Assembly (NCBI RefSeq): GCF_003206155.1
Contig: NZ_PZJV01000009.1
Location: 1-36,215 of the forward strand
DNA length: 36,215 nucleotides
DNA from: Salinicola halophilus
GTDB taxonomy: Bacteria > Pseudomonadota > Gammaproteobacteria > Pseudomonadales > Halomonadaceae
Direction: 5' to 3'
In this document: positions 7,635-14,717 of the stretch, piece by piece
Numbering within the stretch: the stretch's first letter is position 1
Layout: each line of letters opens with the position of its first letter
The notes under the pieces: model-generated
The model's input: only the letters and a program-made list of their open reading frames with translations
The model's database searches: none
What the model was told of the DNA's origin: nothing
Position numbers and translations under genes: made by a program

Positions 7635-9705
7635 GCACTGCCTCCTTGTCCGTCGGGGAGTCCTGGGGCGTTTCCTCGGCGCTGCTGGCCTCGAGTCGCG
7701 CGCCCGGCGCCTGACGCATCAGGTGGCTGAGCATCGCCACCTCGCCGATGGTGGCGATCGGCAGGTTCGCTTCGCGGTAGAGCCGGTCGACCCACTGCAT
7801 TCCCTCGTCGGCGAGCGCGCGCCACACCGCCGGGTCGTGACGCGGGCGCGCCACCAGCCGCTCGCCGATGTCGGCAAGCCACGCCTCCAGCGCCTGGCGG
7901 TGGGGGCCGAGTTCGTCGCGAAGCCGGCGGATGCGCCAGACGCAGAGCGCCAGCGCATGCAGGTCGACCGCCTCGCGCAGAGTGTCGTCGTGGCCGCCGA
8001 GGGCGATCAACCGACTCAAACGGTCGTAGAGCCGGCTCTCCAGACGCGCCCGGTTGGGCAGGCTCGGCGCCGAGAGCAGCCGACCCAGACCGCGCCAGTA
8101 GGCGGCCATCAGCGTGCGAATGCGCTGTTCCGGGGTGCGCTGGCGCAGCAGCGAGTAGGTGAACATCGCCGCGACGGTACCGATGACCGAGGCGAGCCCG
8201 CCGTTGATGTAGCTCGTCGGCGAAAAGGTGTAGGTCGAGTGCAGGTTGAGCAGCGTCATCATGGTGATCGCCCCCGCCATGCCGATCGCCGACCAGCGCG
8301 GGTGCGGCGTCATCAGCGTGCCGATGGTGACCGGTACGGCGATGGCGATGGCGAGTAGCGCAAAGCCGTTGATCACCGGCATCACCAGAAACAGCAGGAT
8401 ACCGCCGAAGAAGACCGCCGCGAGCGTGCCCCAGAGAAACTGATAGACCACCGCCGCCGGGTTCGGCGCCTTGGCGAACAGCATGGTGAAGACGCCGAGC
8501 AGCATCATGGCGAGATAGCCCGAGTGCCAGCCGCTGTGAATCCAGAACAGCCCCAGCGCCTCGAAGGCGATGAAAACACGAAAGGCGTTGAAGCGGGCGA
8601 CGAAGTGCTCGTTGTGGTTGGCCCGGGGGCGACGGCTGCGGGGCAGCGTCTTGACGCGGGTCGAGGCGGGATCGTCGAGGGCGTGGCGAAGCCGCTGGCC
8701 GTGCTGGGCCAGGGAGAGCACCTCGCCCAGGCGCTGGCGCACCAGTTCGGCGCGTGCCCGGGTTCGCGGCGACACCTCCGTCTCTTCCCAGGCGAAATCC
8801 GAGAGTGCGATGAACCGCTCGGGGGCGGCATCGGGCTGCGTCTCGACGGCTTCGAGCCGCGGCCTCGCCTCTGCCCGAAGCGGTTCGAGCCAGCGCTCGC
8901 CGTCCTCGCACTCGCGCAGCCGATCCAGCGCCGTCTCCAGCTCACGTACCGCGGTGATCAGCGCCAGGCTGTCGCTGGCGAAACGATCCAGCGCCGGAAT
9001 GAAGTGGCTCAGCCGGCGCGTCTCCAGACGATTCAGGCCGCGCAGTGACTCGAACTGCTGGTGCCGGTCGAGCAGCGCCTTGAGCTCGCCATCGCGCTGC
9101 TCTCTCGGGCGGGCGGATTCGAGACACGCCAGCGTCTCGCCGGCCGCCCGAGAGAGTAGCTGCGACAGCGCCCCGGGTAGCGCGCGGCTGCCGTAGCGCG
9201 GGGCGATCGCCACGTGGGTGAGCAGCGCGCAGCCGATGCCCAGTGCCGTTTCGCTGAAACGCCCCAGCGCCACCGGCCAGATGTTGTCGACGCCGGTGCC
9301 GATGGCGGTCAGCGACACCAGCGTCGAGGTGTAGCCGCTTAACATCATCACGTAGGCCAGGTACTCGTCCGGTTCGAGAATCACCCAGTACATGCAGAAC
9401 GCCAGCCATGCCCCGGAGAAGAGCAGATAGAGCATCGGCTGCTGACCGAACAGGGCGATCAGCAAGAGCCCCACGATGGCGCCGAACAGCGTGCCGAAGA
9501 GCCGCGCCACGCTGCGGCCGATGATGATGCCGATGGGCGGGGTGCCACCGGTGAACATCACCGGCTGCAGGGTGACGATCATTACCGCCAGGATCGCCCA
9601 GGCGGGCTGATAGAGATCCAGGCGCATGGAGAGAAAGAGCGCCAGCCAGACGGCCAGCACGGTTCTCAGCGCCAGTAACCAGTGATCGGCAGTGATTCGG
9701 CTCAT
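7624..9705 (-). CDS. FUSC family efflux pump (AaeB/YccS-like)
   Basis: Inner-membrane pump of the aromatic acid exporter type. The 693-aa protein has the duplicated FUSC arrangement: an N-terminal block of about six membrane helices (residues about 10-165), a long cytoplasmic stretch rich in Arg, Glu and Leu (about 170-350), a second hydrophobic block (about 365-500) and a C-terminal soluble domain. The stretch QPAWAILAVMIVTLQP near residue 33 is characteristic. The start ATG at 9705 has a poor ribosome site. It is first in the operon with DUF1656 and HlyD genes. No LysR regulator of the AaeR kind is adjacent, so inducer control is not evident. Confidence 0.9.
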   Translation of the reverse strand: MSRITADHWLLALRTVLAVWLALFLSMRLDLYQPAWAILAVMIVTLQPVMFTGGTPPIGIIIGRSVARLFGTLFGAIVGLLLIALFGQQPMLYLLFSGAWLAFCMYWVILEPDEYLAYVMMLSGYTSTLVSLTAIGTGVDNIWPVALGRFSETALGIGCALLTHVAIAPRYGSRALPGALSQLLSRAAGETLACLESARPREQRDGELKALLDRHQQFESLRGLNRLETRRLSHFIPALDRFASDSLALITAVRELETALDRLRECEDGERWLEPLRAEARPRLEAVETQPDAAPERFIALSDFAWEETEVSPRTRARAELVRQRLGEVLSLAQHGQRLRHALDDPASTRVKTLPRSRRPRANHNEHFVARFNAFRVFIAFEALGLFWIHSGWHSGYLAMMLLGVFTMLFAKAPNPAAVVYQFLWGTLAAVFFGGILLFLVMPVINGFALLAIAIAVPVTIGTLMTPHPRWSAIGMAGAITMMTLLNLHSTYTFSPTSYINGGLASVIGTVAAMFTYSLLRQRTPEQRIRTLMAAYWRGLGRLLSAPSLPNRARLESRLYDRLSRLIALGGHDDTLREAVDLHALALCVWRIRRLRDELGPHRQALEAWLADIGERLVARPRHDPAVWRALADEGMQWVDRLYREANLPIATIGEVAMLSHLMRQAPGARLEASSAEETPQDSPTDKEAVHAG

Positions 9706-10073
9706 AAAAGACCAAAGCCCGCGAACGACGAGCGTCCGCGGGGCGACAAGAGAAACGGGATAAAAGTTAGGCTGCGAAGTATTGCATCAAAGCGCGATGC
9801 TGTCCACCCGGCAGCGGGGCGCAGCCGGCCCGGTGTCGATGAGGGCGGAATGGCGACGGGTCGGCGCGTCGATTGAGGCGGAGCCTCGATGAAGAGGGGC
9901 GGTGATATCCAAGAGGAGGACAGGCGCCCGACGAGAAAAACGCAGTGAGGCGAGGGGGCAGGGGCGTGGAACAAGACGACAAAAAAGACCACCGCGAGGG
10001 GTGGTCCCAAGAAGCGCCGCTAGGCGCTCATCATCGACGGTTCTCGCGCGACGACGCAGGGTCGATGCGGCGC
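9706..10073. other. Intergenic region upstream of FUSC operon
   Basis: About 370 nt that must contain the promoter of the minus-strand efflux operon. I see GAGGC and GCCTC as a small dyad near 9877-9889 but no convincing promoter boxes, gene or RNA. Open frames on both strands here are Arg/Ser-rich and lack ribosome sites. Confidence 0.35.
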
Positions 10074-10110
10074 GGCTCGCTCGCCGGGGCGACACCCCGG
10101 CGGGCGAGCC
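10074..10110 (-). terminator. Strong hairpin downstream of ompW
   Basis: A 16-bp stem with a single G-U type wobble: left arm GGCTCGCTCGCCGGGG (10074-10089), right arm CCCCGGCGGGCGAGCC (10095-10110), 5-nt loop. It begins 6 nt past the ompW stop. There is no U-tract on the minus strand, so it may act with Rho or as an mRNA 3' stabiliser. Confidence 0.7.
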
Positions 10111-10115
10111 GAGTT

Positions 10116-10760
10116 TCAGAAGCGGTAGCCGATGCCGCCCATGACCACGATCGGGTCGATATTCACCGTGGTGTCGTAGGACTCGCCGCCGATCGTCGCG
10201 GTGGTGTCGGAGTCGATGTCGAGATACCAGGCGGCGGCGTTGAGCGACCAGTGCTCGTCGATCAGCAGATCCACGCCGAGCTGCGCCGCCGCGCCCCAGG
10301 AGTCATCCATGTCGAGGCTGCCGCCGTCGACTTTCTCGTCGGAGAAGTGGGTGTAGTTGACCCCAGCGCCGACATAGGGCTGAACCCAGGCGTCGGTGCC
10401 GCCCAGCGGGTAGTACTGCAGCGTCAGCGTCGGCGGCAGGTGCTTAGTCGAAGCGATATCGGCGCCGTCGAGGTTGACCCGATGTTCGAAGCGCTGGGCG
10501 GCGAGCAGCTCGACGCCCCAGTTGTCGAGGAAGCGATAGCCCAGCGTGAAGGCGAAACCGCTCTCGTCGTCGACGTCGATCTTGTCGACGCCGATGGCAT
10601 CGAAGTCGCCGTTATCGCTCTTGGGCGACACCTTGGCCACACCGACGTGGGTGAACCAGTCGCCGGCGCCGTAGGCGAAGGCCGGGGTCTGATAGCCCGC
10701 GGCTAACAGGGCCGCGAGGGAGGAGAGAGCGATGAGAGAGCGGCGGGGCAGTGCTTGCAT
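10116..10760 (-). CDS. ompW: OmpW family outer membrane protein
   Basis: An eight-stranded outer-membrane beta-barrel for small hydrophobic molecules. The 214-aa precursor has a signal peptide (basic start, hydrophobic core, cleavage expected after AFA near residue 29). Alternating amphipathic strands follow, including YGAGDWFTHVGVAKVSP, LGYRFLDNWGVELLAA, LTLQYYPLG, WVQPYVGAGVNYTHF and a C-terminal GGIGYRF ending in Phe, the barrel-assembly signal. Length matches OmpW (about 210 aa). AAGGAAA lies just upstream of the ATG. It is a single gene with its own hairpin terminator. In enterobacteria OmpW is controlled by FNR and iron; I found no FNR site here. Confidence 0.93.
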   Translation of the reverse strand: MQALPRRSLIALSSLAALLAAGYQTPAFAYGAGDWFTHVGVAKVSPKSDNGDFDAIGVDKIDVDDESGFAFTLGYRFLDNWGVELLAAQRFEHRVNLDGADIASTKHLPPTLTLQYYPLGGTDAWVQPYVGAGVNYTHFSDEKVDGGSLDMDDSWGAAAQLGVDLLIDEHWSLNAAAWYLDIDSDTTATIGGESYDTTVNIDPIVVMGGIGYRF

Positions 10761-10832
10761 GGCGATGTTTCCTTGATCATCCCGTTGTCATCGACCGGCG
10801 CTTGCCGGTAGCGATGAGATCAGGCTACGCCG

Positions 10833-10861
10833 AAATAACCCTATGGATAATGTGGTTATTT
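10833..10861. promoter_or_regulatory. Inverted repeat upstream of ompW
   Basis: AAATAACC (10833-10840) and GGTTATTT (10854-10861) are a perfect 8-bp inverted repeat with a 13-nt spacer, 73 nt upstream of the ompW ATG, in the region where its promoter should lie. It is an operator candidate for an unidentified regulator. Confidence 0.4.
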
Positions 10862-10976
10862 GTCGCAATGGTCACACTCGATGCATCCGGAATTGCTCTA
10901 TTCTGGTGCACAGAGCTGATGAACTATCTAAACGGTGCATGAAAGGATGGCGTCGCCGCCATATTGAGCCCTTTAG

Positions 10977-11006
10977 TTACAATAACTATATATTTTAAGT
11001 ATAGTT
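10977..11006 (+). promoter_or_regulatory. Candidate promoter of the ami operon with dyad
   Basis: TTACAA (10977-10982), a 17-nt spacer and TATAGT (11000-11005) make a weak-35/good-10 sigma-70 candidate in a strikingly AT-rich island. The -10 lies in a perfect dyad, AACTATA (10984-10990) and TATAGTT (11000-11006), which could be a repressor site. Transcription would start near 11012, giving a leader of about 145 nt before amiC. Confidence 0.4.
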
Positions 11007-11016
11007 TTTAAAATAT

Positions 11017-11054
11017 GGCCCGATTTTCTCATTGATTAATTACCAAGTCGGGTC
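11017..11054 (+). ncRNA. Leader hairpin 1 of the ami operon
   Basis: GGCCCGATTT (11017-11026) can pair with AAGTCGGGTC (11045-11054): ten base pairs including two G-U, with an 18-nt loop. It lies in the untranslated leader ahead of the intrinsic terminator. A role in antitermination or in stabilising the leader is inference. Confidence 0.45.
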
Positions 11055-11056
11055 TC

Positions 11057-11074
11057 TAAGATCTGTAAATCTTG
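11057..11074 (+). ncRNA. Leader hairpin 2 with six-base loop
   Basis: TAAGAT and ATCTTG pair (5 Watson-Crick plus one wobble pair) around a hexaloop CTGTAA. ANTAR proteins recognise tandem hairpins with six-base loops; here the loop size fits but the bases expected at loop positions 1 and 4 (A and G, as I recall the motif) do not, so this is only a candidate AmiR target. Confidence 0.35.
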
Positions 11075-11108
11075 AACAGCACAGTGCGCCCATTGGCGTT
11101 TGGCAATG

Positions 11109-11144
11109 AAGCCTGGATGTCTCCTCGACGTCCGGGCTTTTTTT
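11109..11144 (+). terminator. Leader intrinsic terminator (attenuator) before amiC
   Basis: AAGCCTGGATGTC (11109-11121) pairs with GACGTCCGGGC plus TT (11127-11139), a 13-bp stem with two G-U pairs and a 5-nt loop, followed by an unbroken run of seven T. It ends 5-14 nt before the amiC start. No complete gene lies upstream on this strand, so it terminates the leader of the operon itself. An antiterminator is expected, since the operon encodes an AmiR homologue; GGC-TT (95-100 region) pairing with the 5' arm AAGCC is one possible alternative fold. Confidence 0.85.
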
Positions 11145-11157
11145 GTGGATGAAAATC

Positions 11158-12297
11158 ATGACACTGGAATTATCCATCGGGGTGCTCTACTCCACTTCAG
11201 GCACCTACCAGCGCATTAGTCGACACGCGCGACAGGGGGCCTTGCGCGCCGTGGAAGAGGTCAATCGGCAGCCGGGAGGGGTCCGCCTGGTCGTTCATGA
11301 AGCCGATCCCCGTGGCCAGCTCGAGGCTTACCACCAGGGCGTCGAGTCGCTGCTCCGGCGGGGAGTCCGTCATGTGGTGGGGACGACCACATCGGCGAGT
11401 CGCAAGGATATCGTTCCCGACCTTGAGCGGGCGGGGGCGCTGCTCTGGTACGCCAGCCCCTACGAGGGCTTCGAGTGCAGCGAGAGTGTGGTTTACCTGG
11501 GGGGAAGCCCGAATCAGAACCTGGTGCCTCTGCTCGAGTACGTGCTGCGGGCCTATGGCAAACGGGGCGTATTGATCGGCTCCAACTATGTGTGGGGCTG
11601 GGAAAGCAACCGTATCGCTCGTGAACTGATCGATGCCGCAGCGGGCGAGGTCATAGGGGAGAAGTATTACCACTTCGGCGATAGCGACTTCGCCACTCTA
11701 ATCGAGCAGATTCTGGCCAGCGATAGCGATTTCGTGCTCAACAATCTGCTTGGCGAATCTTCCTATTTCTTCCTCGAGCAGCTCAATACCGCCTGTGCCC
11801 GGGTCGGACGGCGGTTGCCGGTTCTCAGCTGCAACTTCACCGAGTGCGAGCTGCCGGCGATTTCTCATTTGAGCCATCTTCGGCTGCTTTCCAGCGGCCC
11901 GTGGTTTGACGTTCCCGGCAACGCCTTCAGTGCGCAGCAGCGCGTGCGCGGCGACGGTCAGCGGTTCTCGAGCTGCTACACCTGCGCCTATACCGCGGTG
12001 ATGCTGCTTGCCCGCGCCTGTGAAGCGATCGGCGATGATGACCCCGAAGCGGTGCTGACCTGGCTTCAGCGCGGACCGCAGGAGACGCCGCTGGGAAGAC
12101 TGGCACTGCAGTCGCACAACAATCATCTGACGTTACCCAACTACATCGCCGAGGCGCAGGCGGGACGCTTCGAGGTCGTTTATCGCCAGCCGAACGCGAT
12201 CGAGGCGGACCCCTATCTGACCGGCAGCTCAATGGTGCGATTCCACGATCTGGCGGCACCCGCGCCGGTCGTGCCCGACCTGAAGGTGGTGAAATGA
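11158..12297 (+). CDS. amiC: AmiC-like amide sensor (periplasmic-binding fold, cytoplasmic)
   Basis: A ligand sensor of the AmiC/branched-chain-amino-acid-binding fold. In Pseudomonas AmiC binds small amides in the cytoplasm and holds AmiR inactive. The 379-aa protein has no signal peptide, as expected for a cytosolic sensor. The typical N-terminal lobe IGVLYSTSGTYQRI, the hinge region ASPYEGFECSESVVYLGG and PNQNLVPLLEYVLRAYG, and a C-terminal QSHNNHLTLPNYIAE stretch all resemble AmiC. I prefer the ATG at 11158 (MTLELSIGVL), with GGA 8 nt upstream; TTG 11143 and ATG 11149 would start in or beside the terminator U-tract. Its stop overlaps the amiR start (ATGA). Confidence 0.85.
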   Translation: MTLELSIGVLYSTSGTYQRISRHARQGALRAVEEVNRQPGGVRLVVHEADPRGQLEAYHQGVESLLRRGVRHVVGTTTSASRKDIVPDLERAGALLWYASPYEGFECSESVVYLGGSPNQNLVPLLEYVLRAYGKRGVLIGSNYVWGWESNRIARELIDAAAGEVIGEKYYHFGDSDFATLIEQILASDSDFVLNNLLGESSYFFLEQLNTACARVGRRLPVLSCNFTECELPAISHLSHLRLLSSGPWFDVPGNAFSAQQRVRGDGQRFSSCYTCAYTAVMLLARACEAIGDDDPEAVLTWLQRGPQETPLGRLALQSHNNHLTLPNYIAEAQAGRFEVVYRQPNAIEADPYLTGSSMVRFHDLAAPAPVVPDLKVVK

Positions 12298-12884
12298 GCG
12301 CCAGCGACGTCCTGCCTCACCTGCTGCTGATCGATTGCGAGGTCCGCTCGCTGACAATGCTCAATAAAAGTCTCGATCGCCTGGGGCTGCGCTCGCTGGC
12401 GGTCGACGACGATGCGCCCTGTGCGCTGGAGGAGGTCAGCGGCGTGATCGTCGAACTCGATCACTTCAACAGCGAACGACTGCTCGCCAGGGTCCGCGGC
12501 GCGGGGATTCCGATCATCGCCATGACGCACCATCAGACGCTTTCGCAGATTGAGCGCGCGGTGCGGCTGGGGGCGACGGCGATTCTTAACAAGCCGATCA
12601 CTCAGAGCACGGTCTACACGACGCTGGCGATGGCGAAAGCGCTGCGGCAGCAGGCCGTGGCATTGGAGGCGGCGAATCATCAGTTGGCGCAGCGCCTCAG
12701 CGCTCAGGGCGCCATTGCGCGTGCGGTGGCCAGGCTGATGGTGGCGTTGTCGTGCGATGAGTCGCAGGCCTTCGAGCGGCTGCGCGGCGAGGCCATGGAC
12801 GCGCAGCTCACACTGGAGGACGCGGCAGAGAGACTGTTAAAGCAGTGCCGGGATCGGCGACCGCAGGAAGGAGCAGCCTCATGA
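12294..12884 (+). CDS. amiR: AmiR-like ANTAR transcription antiterminator
   Basis: An RNA-binding antitermination regulator. The 196-aa protein has an N-terminal pseudo-receiver domain (residues about 8-125: LLLIDCEVRSLTMLNKSL, then ATAILNKPI). The acidic pocket and phosphorylated Asp of true receivers are not evident, as in AmiR. A coiled-coil linker (about 125-150, ALRQQAVALEAANHQLAQRL) leads into the ANTAR domain (about 150-190: ARLMVALSCDESQAFERLRGEAM, then LTLEDAAERLL). It is translationally coupled to amiC and overlaps the next gene by ATGA. Released from AmiC by amide, it would stabilise an antiterminator in the leader at about 11012-11144, letting transcription enter the operon, including itself. 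Confidence 0.88.
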   Translation: MSASDVLPHLLLIDCEVRSLTMLNKSLDRLGLRSLAVDDDAPCALEEVSGVIVELDHFNSERLLARVRGAGIPIIAMTHHQTLSQIERAVRLGATAILNKPITQSTVYTTLAMAKALRQQAVALEAANHQLAQRLSAQGAIARAVARLMVALSCDESQAFERLRGEAMDAQLTLEDAAERLLKQCRDRRPQEGAAS

Positions 12885-13729
12885 ATCTGTTGATGGCGCT
12901 ACTCAAGCGCAAGAGCGTGGCAGCCTCGCTGCTGTTCATTCTGATCGTGGTGGTCGCCGCTGTCTTTGCCCCCTGGCTGGCCCCCCACGATCCCACTCGT
13001 CAGTTCTTCGACGGCCTGACCCTTGAGGGGGCGCCGCTGCCGCCCAACGCCGATTTCTATTTTGGCACGGACCTGCTGGGCCGTGATCTGCTGTCCCGGA
13101 TCATCTACGGCGCGCGGACGTCGCTGATCATCGGCGTCGTATCCAACGGAATTGCCGTGATTATCGGCACTCTGGTGGGCGTCACGGCGGGATTCGTGCG
13201 CGGCTGGACCGGCTCGATCCTGATGCGTCTGACTGACCTGATGATGTCCTTCCCGGCCCTGCTTCTGGCCATTGCACTAGCCGCCATTCTGCGACCCAGC
13301 CTCTGGATAGTGGCGCTGGTCATCGCGATGGTGAACTGGGTGCAGATCGCGCGGGTGATCTACTCGGAAACGATCTCCATAGCGGCCAAGGATTTCGTCG
13401 CCGTGGAGCGGACCATCGGTGCCAGCTCGCTGCGCATCCTGTTTTCCCATCTGCTGCCCCATCTGCTGCCGACGATCCTGGTCTGGGCAACGCTCGGTAT
13501 CTCCACCACGGTGCTGCTGGAGGCCACGCTCTCGTTTCTGGGGGTGGGCGTGCAGCCGCCGATGCCGAGCTGGGGCAACATCATCTTCGAGAGCCAGACC
13601 TACTTCACGTCGGCGATGTGGCTGGTGCTGTTTCCGGGTATCGCCATCGTCGCACTCTCGCTGAGCTTCAATCTCGTGGGCGACGCCCTGCGCGACGAGC
13701 TCGACCCAACGTTGAAGGGGAGACTCTGA
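12881..13729 (+). CDS. ABC transporter permease, DppC/OppC type
   Basis: One of two inner-membrane subunits of a peptide/nickel/opine-class importer. The 282-aa protein has an N-terminal segment (about residues 13-34), the OppC-type linker with FGTDLLGRDLLSRIIYGARTS, and five further helices. The EAA coupling loop is near KDFVAVERTIGASSLRILFSHLLP. ATG at 12881 is chosen because AGGAAGGAG precedes it and it overlaps amiR by ATGA. The permease order is C before B, the reverse of dppBC. Substrate is likely an amide or peptide-like compound, judged from the operon. Confidence 0.92.
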   Translation: MNLLMALLKRKSVAASLLFILIVVVAAVFAPWLAPHDPTRQFFDGLTLEGAPLPPNADFYFGTDLLGRDLLSRIIYGARTSLIIGVVSNGIAVIIGTLVGVTAGFVRGWTGSILMRLTDLMMSFPALLLAIALAAILRPSLWIVALVIAMVNWVQIARVIYSETISIAAKDFVAVERTIGASSLRILFSHLLPHLLPTILVWATLGISTTVLLEATLSFLGVGVQPPMPSWGNIIFESQTYFTSAMWLVLFPGIAIVALSLSFNLVGDALRDELDPTLKGRL

Positions 13730-13730
13730 C

Positions 13731-14657
13731 ATGGCCTGGTACATCGCCAAGCGACTCTTCTACGCGGCGCTGATCCTGCTCGGTGTCAGCTTCATCACCT
13801 ATCTGCTGCTGTTTCTGATTCCCGCCGACCCGGCGCGCCAGATCGCCGGGCGCAGTGCCACGCCGGAGGTGGTCGCCAACATTCGCCATCAGCTGGGGCT
13901 GGACCTGCCCTTCTACGAGCAGTACCTGCGCTACCTCTGGCAGCTGCTGCATGGCGATCTGGGGCGCTCCTACGTTCAACGCTCCCAGGTCAGCGACCTG
14001 ATGGCGGCCCGTATCGGGCCCACGCTACAGCTCATGGCCGCCGGTATCGGGCTCGAGCTGCTGATCGGGATCTCGCTGGGGCTTGTCGCGGCGATCAAGC
14101 GTAACTCGGGGCTGGACCGTGCACTGATGGCGTTCTCGTTCATCGGCGTCTCGTCGCCGCATTTCATCGCCGCCATGCTCGCGCTCTACTTCTTTGCGGT
14201 GAAGCTCGGCTGGTTCCCGCTCGGCGGCTACGGCGGAATCGAGCACCTGATGCTTCCGGCGATCACGCTGGGTGTGCTGGGCAGCGGCTGGTACTCACGC
14301 ATGGTGCGCTCGTCGATGATCGAGGTGCTGCATCAGGACTTCATTCGCACGGCGCGTGCCAAGGGGCTGACTCGGGTTCGCGTGCTGCTCCGGCATGTAC
14401 TGCCCAACGCGATCATCCCGGTGATTCCGATGATCGGTATCGATATCGGCATCTTCATGAGCGGGCTGGTGGTGGTGGAGTCGGTGTTCGGCTGGCCGGG
14501 GCTCGGTCAGCTCGCCTGGCAGGCGATTCAACAGGTGGACATTCCGATCATCGTCGGGGTGACCACGCTGTCGGCGGTGGCCATCGTGCTGGGCAATCTG
14601 GTGGCCGATCTGGCCGTGCTGCTCGTCGATCCGCGCATCGACGTCAAGAACAGCTAA
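13731..14657 (+). CDS. ABC transporter permease, DppB/OppB type
   Basis: Second inner-membrane subunit. The 308-aa protein has the DppB-like N-terminus (YIAKRLFYAALILLGVSFITYLLLFLIPADPAR), the long periplasmic loop after the first helix, and five later helices. The EAA loop is QDFIRTARAKGLTRVRVLLRHVLPNAI. The start follows the DppC-type gene by one base and has GGGGAG upstream. It ends 60 nt before the binding-protein gene, so transcription probably continues. Confidence 0.93.
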   Translation: MAWYIAKRLFYAALILLGVSFITYLLLFLIPADPARQIAGRSATPEVVANIRHQLGLDLPFYEQYLRYLWQLLHGDLGRSYVQRSQVSDLMAARIGPTLQLMAAGIGLELLIGISLGLVAAIKRNSGLDRALMAFSFIGVSSPHFIAAMLALYFFAVKLGWFPLGGYGGIEHLMLPAITLGVLGSGWYSRMVRSSMIEVLHQDFIRTARAKGLTRVRVLLRHVLPNAIIPVIPMIGIDIGIFMSGLVVVESVFGWPGLGQLAWQAIQQVDIPIIVGVTTLSAVAIVLGNLVADLAVLLVDPRIDVKNS

Positions 14658-14717
14658 CGACGAAGTCTGGCAACGCGGTAGCAAGCGTATCTATCGACAC
14701 AACAAGGAAAAGCCAAC

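Noticed and set aside
10761-10900. FNR site expected upstream of ompW
   Set aside because: I looked for TTGAT-N4-ATCAA and found no adequate match.
10751-10942. Small plus-strand ORF of 63 codons upstream of the ami operon
   Set aside because: It overlaps the ompW start and promoter region, has no ribosome site and no recognisable sequence.
11060-11110. Canonical ANTAR tandem hexaloop motif
   Set aside because: One six-base loop exists, but the expected loop bases and a clear second hexaloop hairpin are not visible, so I list it only as a candidate.
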